Positions 1 through 12,009 of a stretch of DNA of 64,000 bases are shown here, piece by piece; within the stretch, counting starts at the first letter, position 1, and every line of letters starts with the position of its first letter. The position numbers and the translations under genes were made by a program. The stretch is from Przewalskia tangutica (lineage: Eukaryota; Streptophyta; Magnoliopsida; Solanales; Solanaceae). The notes beneath the pieces were generated by a model that did no database searches, was not told where the DNA came from, and saw only the letters and a list, made by a program, of their open reading frames with translations. Location of the stretch: positions 7,682,307 to 7,746,306 of the forward strand of contig CM056724.1 in the NCBI GenBank assembly GCA_029844215.1, given 5' to 3'.

Positions 1-1597
1 TCAGGTAGATCAGCTAGCTTAGCCTAATATCAGGTGATGACTTTTGGCCTAAGCTCGGATAAAATACGAATTTTATCGAAGAGACCTGTTCTGACTACCA
101 TCCAATTGTACACCAACCAGCTTCTCACCCTTGCATAATCCTTCTGCAGTATTTTTTTCAGATAACCAAAATCTAGAAGAGCATATATCGATTAAAGACC
201 AACAAACAAAAATGTATTAACGGTACTTTCCTACTCGAGCTAATTTTGTGGGTTACGATGTAAGCAGATTGCAGACACTCCAGAACCAACAGTGAGAACA
301 AATGTGAGCTTCAAGTTTCAACACCACAAAAACACAATTTTCCTAAACAAAAATTCAGGATGACCAATTCGGAGAAAAAAAGATCTAACTTAAACTTGAT
401 TCAAATACAAGACGAATACTAACAGCATGAGCCCTAAAGCAGAAACAAGATGAGAATCAAATTTTGTGGCAGCTCCTGGTCTATCCACTCTGCTCCTGCT
501 CTGAAGAGGAAGTTATATATCATCTTTTGTGCAACAGTACCACATATTTCAACAAGTAAAAGTATTCCATATCCTACAAATTGTTAATTAGAGAGGAGAT
601 AGAATGTAATTGTAAAGCTTGCTTATTCTACAAACTTGATTGAGAATTTTGTAGTCTACCACCCTCCTGCATGCCTAGGGTTGGATATCTGGACTATCGC
701 AATACTAAAGAGGAGAATGGTGAAAGAAAATGATGGAGGGTCAGTTAAGATACTTGTACAATGGGAAAATTTGTTCCAGAAGAAGCAATGTTGGAAGATT
801 GGAGTGTAATTACACTTAGTTTCCGGAGTCTATCGCACAACAGCATGCTCGAGGTTGATCATGATTCCAAGGCAGACGGAATGTAATGAGCTGGGAGTAG
901 ACTTTCTAAATTAGGGAAAATTGAATTTCAATTGGGAAATTATGAGATGACACTGTTTAGCTAAGAATACGGTGACTTCATTTTGACGAGGCAGACTAGT
1001 AGTATGGGTGACTTGGTGAGCTAGTGGAAGATGTATGACTGGGATAGAGAGAATTGATGACCCAGATTGTTCAGTTTATTCCATATTTGCGGACAAACAA
1101 TAAAGAGGAATCAGTTATGGAATTCGGTAAAATACCAAACCTGAAATTAACTGATTTCTCTCCATGTTCATCACTCCTCTCCTCCTCTCTATTCTTTCTG
1201 TCATTCTCCTTACTTCTTCTTTTACCAGGTGCTATGTGGTTGTTATCGGTGGAAGCTCAAGGATGGCTTATCAATATCTAGTTTCCCAAATTCCAGCTTT
1301 TCCTTGTAATCTTGAGCTTAAGACTATTGCAATCTAGATTCATTCTGGAGAATAAAATTGTAAAAATCTCAACACAAATCTCTGTTGTACTTCTTGAATA
1401 AATAAATATTCATAACTTTAGCACATGCACATGTTTTACCCATTAATTTCAGGGAAGAATCCGCAAGCAAACATGCGTTACTGACATGGAAACAAGCATA
1501 TTATGATAGCAAAGATCCTTTCCATTGTTCAAAATGTATTTCTTTATTTAAAAAACAAATAAAAGATTCGATCATTATTAATAGGCTACCATAATAC
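1..1597. other. Unassigned AT-rich stretch left of the RAD51B-like remnant
   Basis: No conserved coding region was recognised on either strand. The C-terminal exons expected for a RAD51B gene (the conserved block around GINWAHAV and the segment after it) should lie here on the minus strand, but none was found. The gene is therefore either truncated or continues outside the window. The short open frames here look random. Confidence 0.5.
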
Positions 1598-4500
1598 CTT
1601 GGAAAGAATAGTGGGAAGTTTCATCACGACTTTGAGATCTCACTTGGTTGGTCACTACTACAGGAATTCGTGAAAATTCTGCAACTGATCTGAAAATGGC
1701 AAAGAAACAGCAATAGATTAGGCAAAACGCTGATCACTAACTTGGGACAGGGGAAGAAGAAGAAAGAGATACTTCCTAGGTATTCATTCAAAAAGAAAAT
1801 TCTCACTTAATAAATGATACATGCCAACCCAAAGTGTGTTGTCTCTGAGGTCCTTGCACACCTTCGCTGAAAAGAGTGAAAGCTCACCAGTATCACTATG
1901 GTAAAAAAGACAAAATGTAGAGAACAGTATGACGTTATTGAGTTTTCAGAGAATTATTAAACCTTTTCAGTCGCCCATCGTTATTTTTTCCATAGATATC
2001 TAATTTATCTTACCATTTATTATGTTGCCGCATAACATGAAATCACATCAACTTCAGAGGGAGATTCTAAGTACTATGTGCCAAACTCTGTTTTCACATG
2101 ATCAAAGAAATTACAAAATATACTCCCAATAAAAGCAGGTTACCATGAATACCAGACACAGTAGTATTTGGAACCAAAATTTCACATTGACAACGCTAAC
2201 ATAAATTTTCCTAGAAAAGCAATAAGAGTCTGACCACCTCATAACACATTATTCGTGTATACAATCTAAGAGCACAAATTTAAAAGTACTCAGAGCTCAA
2301 ATGTTATCTGGACTATCAAGATATTCATGATTTTCTCAAGATGAAACAAGGAGAAAAGTTTATTACTCCAGCAGAAGTTGTACTCCAAAAGGAAATACAT
2401 GTTGAGCAATTACGCAGGAAAAGTGAAAAAGGAATTACCCTGAAAGAAGAGCAGCCATGCTGTCAATGCAGCAATTTCACACCGTGTCGAAATAGTGAAA
2501 CTTTGATTTTCTGCAAGCTGACAGAACACATCGACAAAAATTCGTAATAAGTAAAAACTTCCAATACTTGCACAACTTGGACAAGCGTCTTTATAACTTT
2601 TTCAACATTATCTTCGATTGAATCCCTCACATCAAAAGCAAGAGATCTTATATCATTTGACTTCTATATAGAGTTGGTCAACTATCTCTTCATTGACAAA
2701 ACTATCTCCCCTCAGTATTGGATAATACTGAGTTTTTGGAACTGTTAATACGGGATGCCATACTGAGTACTAAATAGCCAACTATCCTATCTGACACATA
2801 ATGTGTCCTCAAAGCTGAATACCAAGGACCCTTAAAAAAAGTTAATATTAAAAGCATGACATGGGCTCTCAGCTCTTCTATCTTGATCAAATGTATTCAT
2901 CCGTCTATTGCAGAAGAAATTGCATCTTATTTTATTTTTTATCATCCTCCTATTTCACAAATAAAAAAATCATCTTTATTTAAAGTTTAATATCAACTAA
3001 TATCATCCATTAATTATTATTTTTTCAGCGTTTTTTTTATTTCATGTTAAGAGTTGTGCATTCTCTGTCTTAATAAACTATGCATGTTGGTTCTCCAGTG
3101 ATAACATCCAGCAGCAGCTTCTTTATTTTCTCGTTTTTGTGGATATATAGTTGCAGCGCTAATTCCCTATAAGATAAATTTATGAGATTATGTATTTTTA
3201 ATTTAACCAGTAAATACACGGTCATGAACATCATTCACCAAACAAATTGTTTTCCAATAAAGATGCTTTCCTCCCCACCATCTAATCAACTGTATTAAAC
3301 TGTGCAACTCCTTTTAGACCTTTCATCCTAATCTTCAATGGAAGTGATTGAAATGCTAATGCCAATCTTCATAGAAGAAGAAGACGAACAAAACAAAATT
3401 CAGTTCCATTGACGAACCATACTCCTTCCAACATTTTAATCCAGAATCTAAATATTCACGAATTCAGTATTGCATCAAGACTCGGAATAACAGCACATAG
3501 GAAAAGCTGCAACAAACCTCTCAGTAAATTCAGAAAGTGATGTCGGTCTTAAAACTAGAATCCTTCCAGCCATCTGCAACATCAAGGGGAACATTCTCAA
3601 TAAACTATTAAACCCAATGCATTAGACATAAAACATTAAAGGATGCATCAACATCAAATACTACATGCTCTGACAAAGTTGACTTGCAAAACTAAAAGAT
3701 GTCCAACTCTTTAATTTTTCCCCCTTTTATCATCATTTTGTTTTAGAGACACAGTGAGTTAAGACATCCAGATATACTTGAACATGGACAAAACATGTTT
3801 ATACAGATCTGCAAGTCAACCACTCAACGAAAAAAGTCAACTTAGAAATGGTCATGATTATCGATGCACCAAGTTATAGAAGATACAGGAGATCTAGAAC
3901 TTGCATCCTACCATGACCATTTCATGGCTCACTTTCAGAATGAAGTTAGTCAAAGGGGAGAACAAAATTATTTGGTAAAGGGAATCCATTCGCAAGCACT
4001 TAATCATAGACTTGCTAATAATATAAACAGTCTGGCAAGCAATTGATAGACTTCATTAAAAATTGATTTAAAAACATTTCACTCTCTTGTTCAATGTTGT
4101 CAGTCCCTCTGCATTTAAAGAAATATGAAAGAAAGCACTACACAATATGCTGCATACCTCCTGTGCCAGCCCTTCGGTGTGAAATACTTCTGGGAAGCTA
4201 TTATATCCTATTTCTATCATCCTGGGAAGACACTTCAGAAATAGTAAGGTCACTATTTCCACTAAATACAGCAACCTTAGTACCAAAGCCTGAAAGTTAC
4301 GTCCTTGAACTAAATGTGGATTCTGTATCAATATAAATTACAGAACCATCTAAGCCACCATAACTTGAAGTCAGAGAAGCTAATAACGAAAGCTTCAAGC
4401 AGAACTGCATTTTCAAGACATAATACGTCAATTAAAAATATGCCAAAGGCAACACAAACAGTTTAAAAGCAAGGAAACACATAGCACTATTATGGGAAGG

Positions 4501-4993
4501 TATACTAGTTGCTAATAAAAACATACTTATGAAATTGTCCCAATATATATACTCCAATTAGCATTCCTTTTCAGCTTGCAATCACAACAAATAGAACCGT
4601 AGAACTAAGCTTATTTGAGGTTAGAAGCAGATAATCGTGCCTGGGTTTTACCAATGCCTGCGGGACCCACAAGCTCTGTCACAACACCAAAAGGAATGCA
4701 TTGTCTAGTCCTTTTAGAGAAGTTGGAAGGTTGCCCGCCATGTTCTCATTTTGGCCACGCTGTTCCAGCAATGACAGTGCATAAAGTCACAGAAGAGCGC
4801 GGGGGGAGGGGGGCTGAAGTGAATTTTCATATCTTATTAAAGAAATTACCCACAGATTATGCGCCTTTATAGTCCTACAGTTTGGTATGGAGGGCATGTA
4901 ATTTCACTGATGTGTGCCACTGCTGCTGTTACTACAGCTAAATCCACATCTAGCAATTCCACTCAACTCAAATTCTGTCAATGAAAATACATC
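1598..4993 (-). pseudogene. RAD51B: RAD51B-like DNA repair recombinase, broken and 3'-truncated
   Basis: RAD51B is a RAD51-paralogue ATPase of the BCDX2 complex that acts in homologous recombination in the nucleus. Minus-strand exons in order, as plus coordinates: 4879-4993 (LTEFEL block), about 4641-4780 (linker and Walker A, VTELVGPAGIGKTQ), 4301-4404 (FCLKLSLLASL through YIDTES), 4158-4221 (MIEIG, FPEVFH), 3518-3573 (MAGRILVLRPTSLSEF), 2439-2517 (IKVSL, then IDSMAALLSG), 1807-1866 (LGWHVSFIK) and 1598-1689 (EFSRIPVVVTNQVRSQ). Most have GT-AG borders. Lesions: a 1-nt insertion early in 4879-4993; a deletion of about 13 nt just before the IPFG motif; a 2-nt loss before IDSMAALLSG; a GC instead of GT donor after Walker A; and no AG at the expected 4780 acceptor. 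First and last exons were not found. The family call is strong; it is inferred to be non-functional. Confidence 0.85.
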
Positions 4994-5448
4994 CTGAGAT
5001 GATAGAACAAACACATTGAGAGCAGTGTATCAGGAAGCTAATAAGGTCCAAAAAGGAAACATAAAATGATTCACTCACTTTCTGTGTTCCAGGTGAAAAT
5101 TTACGTCGCACTTAAACCAAAGTACTAATTATGAGGAAAAACAAACACAATTTGCACTCTTGAAAGAAGAAAGCAACAATCAGTAATCTATATGAATATT
5201 TATTCCTGCATTCACCCATGATTAAGGTATCTCCTCACCCTATTCTGGTGTCTGTTGATATACAGAAAAAGAAAGTTGCGGGAAATCAAGAAAGAAAAGG
5301 TGCTCCATAAATAAACTTTTTCTTGTTTGATATCGTTCCTTTCACTCAGCATAGGCACTTCCACATGTGCTTTGGATAACTTCTCAGCGCTTGTCAGGGC
5401 ACCGAACAGATTCATAAAGATATCATTTGGTTTAACATAAAACACTAG
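4994..5448. other. Non-coding spacer, no recognised feature
   Basis: The N-terminal RAD51B-like exon expected upstream of the LTEFEL exon could not be found. A minus-strand frame of 83 codons at 5212-5463 has no recognised domain and no splice context linking it to RAD51B. Confidence 0.4.
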
Positions 5449-5749
5449 GACCCGTTTGGCCACATAAGTTATTCACTTTTCTCCATAATAAAATTTTCAC
5501 TTTATTTGAAAATCAGTGTTTGGTCATGAAAATTCCAAATCCAACTTAAAGTCGTATTTCTAGTTTGGAAAAGAACCTATAACCTGTTTTTTAACTCACT
5601 TTTCACTTTTGAAGTTGTATTTAAGTACATTAACATTATTCCAAATATTCTTTGCAAAAAGTATAACCAAACACAATTCTATCTTCAAACTCCAACTCCA
5701 TAAATTTCAAATAAAGTGAAAAATATTTGGAATCTATGCCCAACGCCTA
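5449..5749. mobile_element. Tourist-like MITE (PIF/Harbinger type)
   Basis: An AT-rich segment of about 300 bp whose left end reads GGACCCGTTTGGCC and whose right end, reverse-complemented, reads roughly GTAGGCGTTGGGCATAG. Related sequence (CACTTTATTTGAAA) occurs inverted just inside both ends. CTA/TA trinucleotides flank it, as expected of PIF/Harbinger insertions. It has no coding capacity. Boundaries are good to a few bases. Confidence 0.6.
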
Positions 5750-5912
5750 CTAGGAAAGCATTTTATTGTTCTATAACTTTTGATTGCTTTAAGAGTGCAT
5801 AAAATGTTTTCTATTTTACATCTTTAACACCTCAGGTACCAAACCAACAAACATCATCAGTAGTTTTCACTTAAATTACCGCTACCAATAGTGAATACCA
5901 TTTTCCTACCCC

Positions 5913-6096
5913 CAGTGACGGAGCCAGAATTTTCAATAAGGAGATTCAAGATATAAAAAAGTAAACATACAATGAAGCCAAGGGAAGCACCTACTACATA
6001 TATACATAAAAAATTATTTAGACCTTGTAGATACAGTATAATTTTTTGACGAAGGGGGTTCGAATGAATCCTCTTGGGTATACCCTAGTTTCACTA
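5913..6096. mobile_element. Short hAT-like MITE remnant (CAGTGRCGGAGC end)
   Basis: The left end CAGTGACGGAGCCAG is a common plant hAT terminus. The right end, reverse-complemented (TAGTGAAACTAGGGT), is a degenerate match. A clear 8-bp target duplication could not be fixed, so the boundaries are tentative. A second copy of the left end (CAGTGGCGGAGCTAG) lies at 59810 inside MPK13 intron 3. Confidence 0.45.
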
Positions 6097-6284
6097 CCCA
6101 TTTCCATAACAATCCCCTCCATCCCTCAATTTTAAAATATTCTGAATTTCAAGAAAACACCAAAATGTTGAATTTCCATCTTTTATTCATAATTATTTCA
6201 AGTGAAAAACTAAAATCTAGTTTGAGAAGGCAAAAACTACTCATTGGGTGTTATAGTTGCACCTCAGCATGTCTTAATAGTCCT

Positions 6285-6455
6285 TTTACACCAACAAGGA
6301 TTGTGGTGGGATGGATAGCATCCCTTCACCCTTAACCAGAGATTTGAGGTTTGAGGTTCGAGTCTTGGCCGCACTTGTCCCTTACATGGGCCTTGTGTGA
6401 CATTTGTCCCCAATGCGCTTACCGGACGGATACGGGACGGAAAAAATAGCCTTTT
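6285..6455 (+). mobile_element. tRNA-derived SINE, degenerate copy
   Basis: Contains a B-box-like GAGGTTCGAGTC and the downstream block with ...TACCGGACGGATACGGGACGG then an A-rich run. The same architecture is seen at about 18020-18205 and, truncated, at about 30480-30560. The A box is weak, and no target duplication was fixed. Confidence 0.5.
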
Positions 6456-6995
6456 TACATTTAAAATAACAATCTTTAAACACAATTGTCCTTTAGAATA
6501 GGATCAAAGTTAGGGCTGGAACTGTACATTCCCTAAATAAATTTGAAGAACCCATGAACTAAAACAAACTCAAATAATAATAGAAATGCTAAAGATTGAA
6601 GAATTCAAATGGCAATTAGGATTCTTACATATGAAAACATGTGTATTACATTGCTTATATGTAAAGGTTAAAAAGAGACCTTGGCTATAAGGTTACGAGA
6701 AGCAAATATGTTGGCTATAGACTTGGGTAGACCCATTTCGCTAAGCACCTTGTTCGCCATCACTCACACCAAAAGGTTAGCTAGGACTAGGAGTATTTAA
6801 AATGATAGGCTCGAAGTCCAAGACTATTTAAACTCACATAACCACACCATGGTCATTAATGTAGGACATAACAAACCAAGGAGCTAATATATAACAATCT
6901 TGGAAATAATTCACACGCCACGAGCTACGGTGAGAGAATTCAAGGCTATTTAAATTCATATAAGCATATTATGCCCATCGATATGGAACATAGCA
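6456..6995. other. Unassigned spacer before the copia element
   Basis: Two loosely related segments (around 6800-6850 and 6930-6995) share phrases such as CTATTTAAA.TCA.ATAA followed by a CAT.G.CAT string, suggesting an old local duplication. No gene was recognised. Confidence 0.35.
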
Positions 6996-7000
6996 TAAAC

Positions 7001-7239
7001 TGTTAGAATATATGTTATTAATTACTATTAATAATATAATTATGTAAAATCTTATTTATATGGTAAATAGTACTATGTATTAATGTAGGGATAGAATTAT
7101 ATTAATATAGGAATATATTGTGGGATAGTATAGAAGGATTTTAGGGAAGACTTAATCTTCCTATTAATTGTTACTTAGTGTATATATTATTACCATTTGT
7201 GATGAATAAGATTAAGGAAAACATTCCAAAACTCTTTCC
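7001..7239 (+). repeat. 5' LTR of the copia element
   Basis: Begins TGTTAGAATATATG and ends CTCTTTCC; the final base differs from the canonical CA seen in the 3' copy. It is preceded by TAAAC and followed at once by the primer-binding site. Confidence 0.93.
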
Positions 7240-7384
7240 TGGTATCAAGAGCATAAGGAAGAAAAAGATCCTCAAATATTTTTCTGATTTCCTTCCAAAA
7301 TTCGGTCATCTTCCTCCTTGGTTTTACCTTGACCGAAAATTTTCATTTTTTTTTCTTTCTCCATTATTGTTCTTACTCACAACC

Positions 7385-8310
7385 ATGTTTGAATCAAAAT
7401 CTTCGTTTCACTCAGCCCTTACTATCTCCAACATCAAAACACATATTTCTGTCAAACTAGAGATGGAAACTGTTCACTATGCAACATGGGCGGAATTGTT
7501 CAAAATATGTTGTAGGGCTCACAAAGTTCTTCATCATATAATTCCACCAAAAATGGTACAACAACGGAACAATCATCTGAAGCAAACAAATAATTGTGGG
7601 ATACCCTTGATGCCGCGATTCTTGGTTGGATTTATGCAACAATATCCACAGATTTGTTGCATACAATAATGGAACCAGATTCTACTGTCATGGCGACATG
7701 GGAACGCTTGAGAGACATTTTTCAAGACAACCAAAATTCTCGTGTCGTTGCGTTGGAACAAGAATTTTCAATCATTGTCATGGCAGACTTCTCTAACGTT
7801 TCAACCTACTGTCAACGTCTCAAAGTGTTGGCAGATGAATTGAGAAACGTAGGTTCACCGGTTAGTGACAACCGGTTAATTTTACAACTAGTTGTCAGTC
7901 TCACGGATGCTTATAGTGGCGTGGGGACATTAATCCGTCAAAGTAATCCCTTACCAAAGTTCTATCAAGCAAGATTCATGCTTGTTCTTGAAGAGTCGAG
8001 TTTGATTAAGAAGGTTTCAACGACTATCAATTCCGCCATGGTTGCCACGTCTTCAAATGAAGGTAATTATTTTGACTATTCTTCACAAAATAAAAGTAAA
8101 AAAGGACGTGGTAATAATAATAAGAAGGGTGAAAATCGCGGAAATAATAAAGGTGAAGTCACGGAATTAGATGGCGGCGGAAATGGGCAACACCGGCAAT
8201 GCGATGAATCGGCGGCAACCAGGGCCACTGTAAAGCGGCCCGGAAGGCCCGGCCAAAGAATCGCGGCGGCCATCGCTGGCAACGGCGATGGATGCGAGCG
8301 GCCAAATTGA
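7385..8310 (+). pseudogene. gag: copia gag (UBN2-type), frameshifted
   Basis: Gag is the nucleocapsid polyprotein region of the element. The N-terminal part reads from an ATG at 7385 in one frame. At about 7590 the reading passes to another frame, where WDTLDAAILGW begins the conserved UBN2 block. That block continues through WERLRDIF, SRVVALEQEF and LRNVGSPV. The C-terminal part is Lys/Asn/Gly-rich, then Gly/Ala/Arg-rich in a strikingly GC-rich linker (8160-8500). Stops at 8308, 8521 and 8545 separate it from pol. It is clearly related to the minus-strand gag remnant at 18.9-19.4 kb. Confidence 0.88.
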
Positions 8311-8550
8311 ATGGGCGAGCAAGCCAACGAGCCCGATGGCGATGGCGGCCGGCCAAAATATCCGGCAAGACACAGCGATAGAGGCGGTGTGACCCAAGCC
8401 CAATTGGTCGTTGGGTCGATCTCAAGCGGCGGCGATTTTGGGCCTCCTCCGGCCCAATGGCAGGAGGCCCATTCAACAACGACCCATCCTACGGATATTG
8501 AGCAGGCTATGCACACTCTTTGACTCCATCCACCGGATTCTAATTGATAT

Positions 8551-11500
8551 ATGGACTCCGGGGCAACGTCACATATGACGGCATCCCAAGGTACATTCTC
8601 ATCCTATTTTAATTTGAGCAAAGAAAATGGTATTATTGTCGGAAATGGCCATTCAATTCCAATAAAAGGTTATGGGTCAAACACAATGTCACCACCACAT
8701 CCGTCACTGGTTTTAAATAATGTCCTGCATGCTCCCAAATTAATAAAAAATTTAGTATCTGTTAGGAAGTTTACTATTGATAATTGGGTTTCTGTTAAAT
8801 TTGACCCGTTTGGTTTTTCCGTACATGACTTTCAGACGGGGAATCTTCTCATGAGATGTGATAGCAAGGGAGAACTCTATCCAATAAGTTTACCAAATTC
8901 ACAGTCTAAAGTTTCTTCCACTTTTGCAGCCTTGGCACCATCACTATGGCATGAACGTTTGGGACATCCGGGGGAGTCCGTTTTGGCCTCTCTTAAACAA
9001 AATAATTTTATTTCATGTACTCAAACTCGTGTTTTGAATAAGTGTCATGCTTGTGCCCTTGGTAAATATGTTAGATTGCCATTTACTTCTTCTACTTCAT
9101 GCACTACTATGCCATTTGATATTTTACATTGTGATATTTGGACATCCCCTGTTTTGAGTTCCTCAGGTCATAGGTATTATTTACTGTTTCTTGATGACTA
9201 CTCTAATTATTTGTGGACATTCCCTTTGTCGAAAAAATCACAAGTGTTTTCCACTTTCCTAAACTTTAGAGCATTTATCCGAACTCAGTTTGAACGGGAG
9301 ATTAAAAGTATTCAATGTGACAATGAGAGAGAATTTGACAATAATCAATTTTGGGATTTTTTCAAAACAAATGGTTTACAATTTCGTTTATCCTGTCCTC
9401 ACACCTCTTCACAGAATGGGAAGGCGGAACGCAAAATTAGAACCATAAACTATATTGTGAGAACATCCCTCGCTCATGCTTCTATACCCCCCATCTTTTG
9501 GCATCATGCGCTTCAAATGGCTGAGTACATGTTGAATATCCTTCCCCATAAAAACATGTTTTATCAAGCTCCACTAAAAATACTTTACTTACGAGAGCCC
9601 TCATATCATCATTTGAGAGTATTTGGTTGTCTTTGCTACCCTCTATTTCCATCCACCACAATCACAAAACTTCAACCCCGGTCTACTCCATGTGTCTTCT
9701 TGGGATATCCTACGAATCACCGTGGTTACATGTGTTATTATATTTCTTCCAAACGTATGATTATATGTCGTCATGTAATTTTTGATGAATCACAATTTTC
9801 TTTTGCCAAGATACATGACATCGGGACGAATACTTATGATTTTTTGGATGATGATAGGATCCCGTATCTAACTCATTTTTTCCACAGCCCGGGACTCACA
9901 AAAATGCCGACCAACGTAATGGGCCCATCGACCAGGACCGATGGTCGGCCATCGAAAATACGATCCAATCGGGCCATCGATTCAAGGCTCAATGCAAGGG
10001 GTCCTTCTCCTTCACACCAACTGCCCCTTCAGTTGGGCCACTCTGCAAATCCAGGCCCAACTCTACAGAAACCGATCGTCCAGTCCACATCAAATATTGG
10101 AGAAAATAGCCTGGGCAGTGGCATTCAGCCCACTGCCTCACTCTCGGCCAGTGGCGTCCAGTCCACTGGCCCATTAAACCGGTCAGTCACCCGTAGTCAA
10201 CATGGAATTATAAAATCCAATGCCAAATACAATCTACACACTCAAGTCTCGAAATCACATTTGCCTTGTAACCCTGTGTCTGCTCTAAAAGATCCTAATT
10301 AGAAAATGGCCATGGATGATGAATATCATGCTCTAATTAAAAATAGAACATGGGAGTTAGTACCTCGTCCATCTAATGCTAATATAATTCGTTCTATGTT
10401 GATTTTTAGCCATAAAGAAAAATCTGATGGTTCTTTTGAGCGGCATAAGGCCCGACTTGTAGGTGATGGCAAGACTCAATAGGTGAGATTAGATTGCGGC
10501 GAGACATTCAGTCCAGTGGTTAAACCAGCAACCATCAGAATTGTTCTCAGTCTAGCCCTCTCAAAAGGATGGTTACTTCATCAATTGGATGTCAAGAATG
10601 CCTTCTTACATGAACACTGAGCGAGACGTATCGTGCGCAACCATTGGGGTACAAAGATTCTCAATATCCCAATCATGTGTATTTACTTAAAAATCATTAT
10701 ATGGCCTCAAACAGCTCTCGTGACTTGTACAGCGGTTTGCGATTTTGTGTTCAACATGGGTTTCTCAAACAATTGCTCGGATAATTCACTATTTATTTAT
10801 CACCGTGGTAATCATCGCTTATATTCTCTTATATGTAGATGATATTATCCTAACAACCTCTTCGCACTCTCTTGTGAGAATATCATGTCCCAGCTGAGTT
10901 CTGAATTTGCTATGAAGGATCTTGGTCCGCTTCACTACTTTCTAGGAATTGTTGTGACACGTCATGCAGGTGGTTTATTTCTTTCACAAAATAAGTATGC
11001 CTCAGAGATCGTAGAACGGCCTGGAATGTCATTTTGCAAACCTTCCGCAACTCCAGTAGATACCAAGTCAAAATTGAGTGTCATATCCAGCAACCCATTT
11101 GCCAATCCGACATTGTATCGCAGCTTGGCAGGAGCTTTGCAATATCTCACATTCACTGGGCGGATATTACATGCGATGCAACAAGTGTGTTTGTTCATGC
11201 ACAATCCAATGGAAGAACATATGCATGCACTCAAACGCATTGTACGATATATTCAGGGCACTCTGAATTATGGATTGCATATGTATCCCTCTTCCATGTC
11301 CAAGCTTGTCACTTACGTATCGTAGGCGGGATGTCGAAACCGACGTTCCACCTCCGATTATCGCGTCTTCCTGATAATTTAATATCACGGTCCTCCAAAA
11401 GGCAACCACGCATCACGCCCAAAGATCTTGGTCAATACCGCGCGGTAGCCAATGTTATGTCGACTCACGCCGATTCTAATCTTTTACTTGAACTTCACTG

Positions 11501-11740
11501 TCCTATTCCGACAGCTACTATGGTATATTGTGATAACATTAGTGCAATTTATCTCTCCGGGAATTCAATCCATCATCAACGCACTAAGCATATTGAGTTA
11601 GATATTCATTGTGTCCGTGAAAAGGTGGCTCGCGGACAAGTGCGAGTGGTACATGTCCCGACGCGACATCAGATCGCATATATTTTCACAAAAGGGCTTC
11701 CGCTGATCTTATTTGAAGAATTTGGGACGCCTCAAGATTC
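8551..11740 (+). pseudogene. pol: copia pol: protease, integrase, RT, RNase H, interrupted
   Basis: The first open part (8551-10302, 583 codons) opens with the aspartic protease motif DSGATSHM. It continues with the GAG-pre-integrase block LWHERLGHPGESVLASL and the integrase core: HCDIW, FLDDYS and a CDNEREF variant of the usual CDNGREF, then KAERKIR. It ends at an in-frame TAG (10300). RT continues with stops at 10480 (TAG) and 10618 (TGA) and with frame changes. The RT active site YVDD is at 10832-10843 in another frame. Frame 10885-11325 carries the RT tail. RNase H runs to about 11740, broken at the TAG near 11323. Several stops sit where the family has Trp, consistent with C-to-T decay. 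It cannot make a functional polyprotein. Confidence 0.92.
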
Positions 11741-11764
11741 GCCTCCTCACTTCGATCATGTGAG

Positions 11765-12004
11765 TGTTAGAATATATGTTATTAATTACTATTAATAATA
11801 TAATTATGTAGCATCTTATGTATATGGTAAATAGTACTATGTATTAATGTAGGGGATAGAATTGTATTAATATAGGAATATATTGTGGGATAGTATAGGA
11901 GGATTTTAAGGAAGACTTAATCTTCCTATTAATTGTTACTTAGTGTATATATTATTACCGTTTGTGATGAATAAGATTAAGGAAAACATTCCAAAACTCT
12001 TTCA
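11765..12004 (+). repeat. 3' LTR of the copia element
   Basis: Matches the 5' LTR with about nine differences over 240 bp, including one extra G in the GTAGGG run. It ends CTCTTTCA and is followed by the target duplication TAAAC. Confidence 0.93.
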
Positions 12005-12009
12005 TAAAC

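Larger units (their letters stand above)
7001..12004 (+). mobile_element. Complete, inactive Ty1/copia LTR retrotransposon
   Basis: The element spans 5.0 kb. The 5' LTR is 7001-7239 and the 3' LTR 11765-12004; both start TGTTAGAATATATG and end CTCTTTC(A/C). I count about nine differences between them. The target duplication TAAAC sits at 6996-7000 and 12005-12009. The primer site at 7240 reads TGGTATCAAGAGC, initiator-Met-tRNA-like with one extra A. Order is gag, protease, integrase, RT, RNase H, the copia order. The polypurine tract before the 3' LTR is degraded. The interior carries many stops and at least two frameshifts, so it is dead, yet similar LTRs suggest fairly recent insertion. Confidence 0.95.

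Noticed and set aside
7457..7761. Minus-strand frames opposite gag
   Set aside because: Shadows of the copia gag coding strand.
8076..8516. Minus-strand frames of 146 and 106 codons
   Set aside because: They lie opposite the GC-rich gag linker and have only repeat-driven composition, with no domain.
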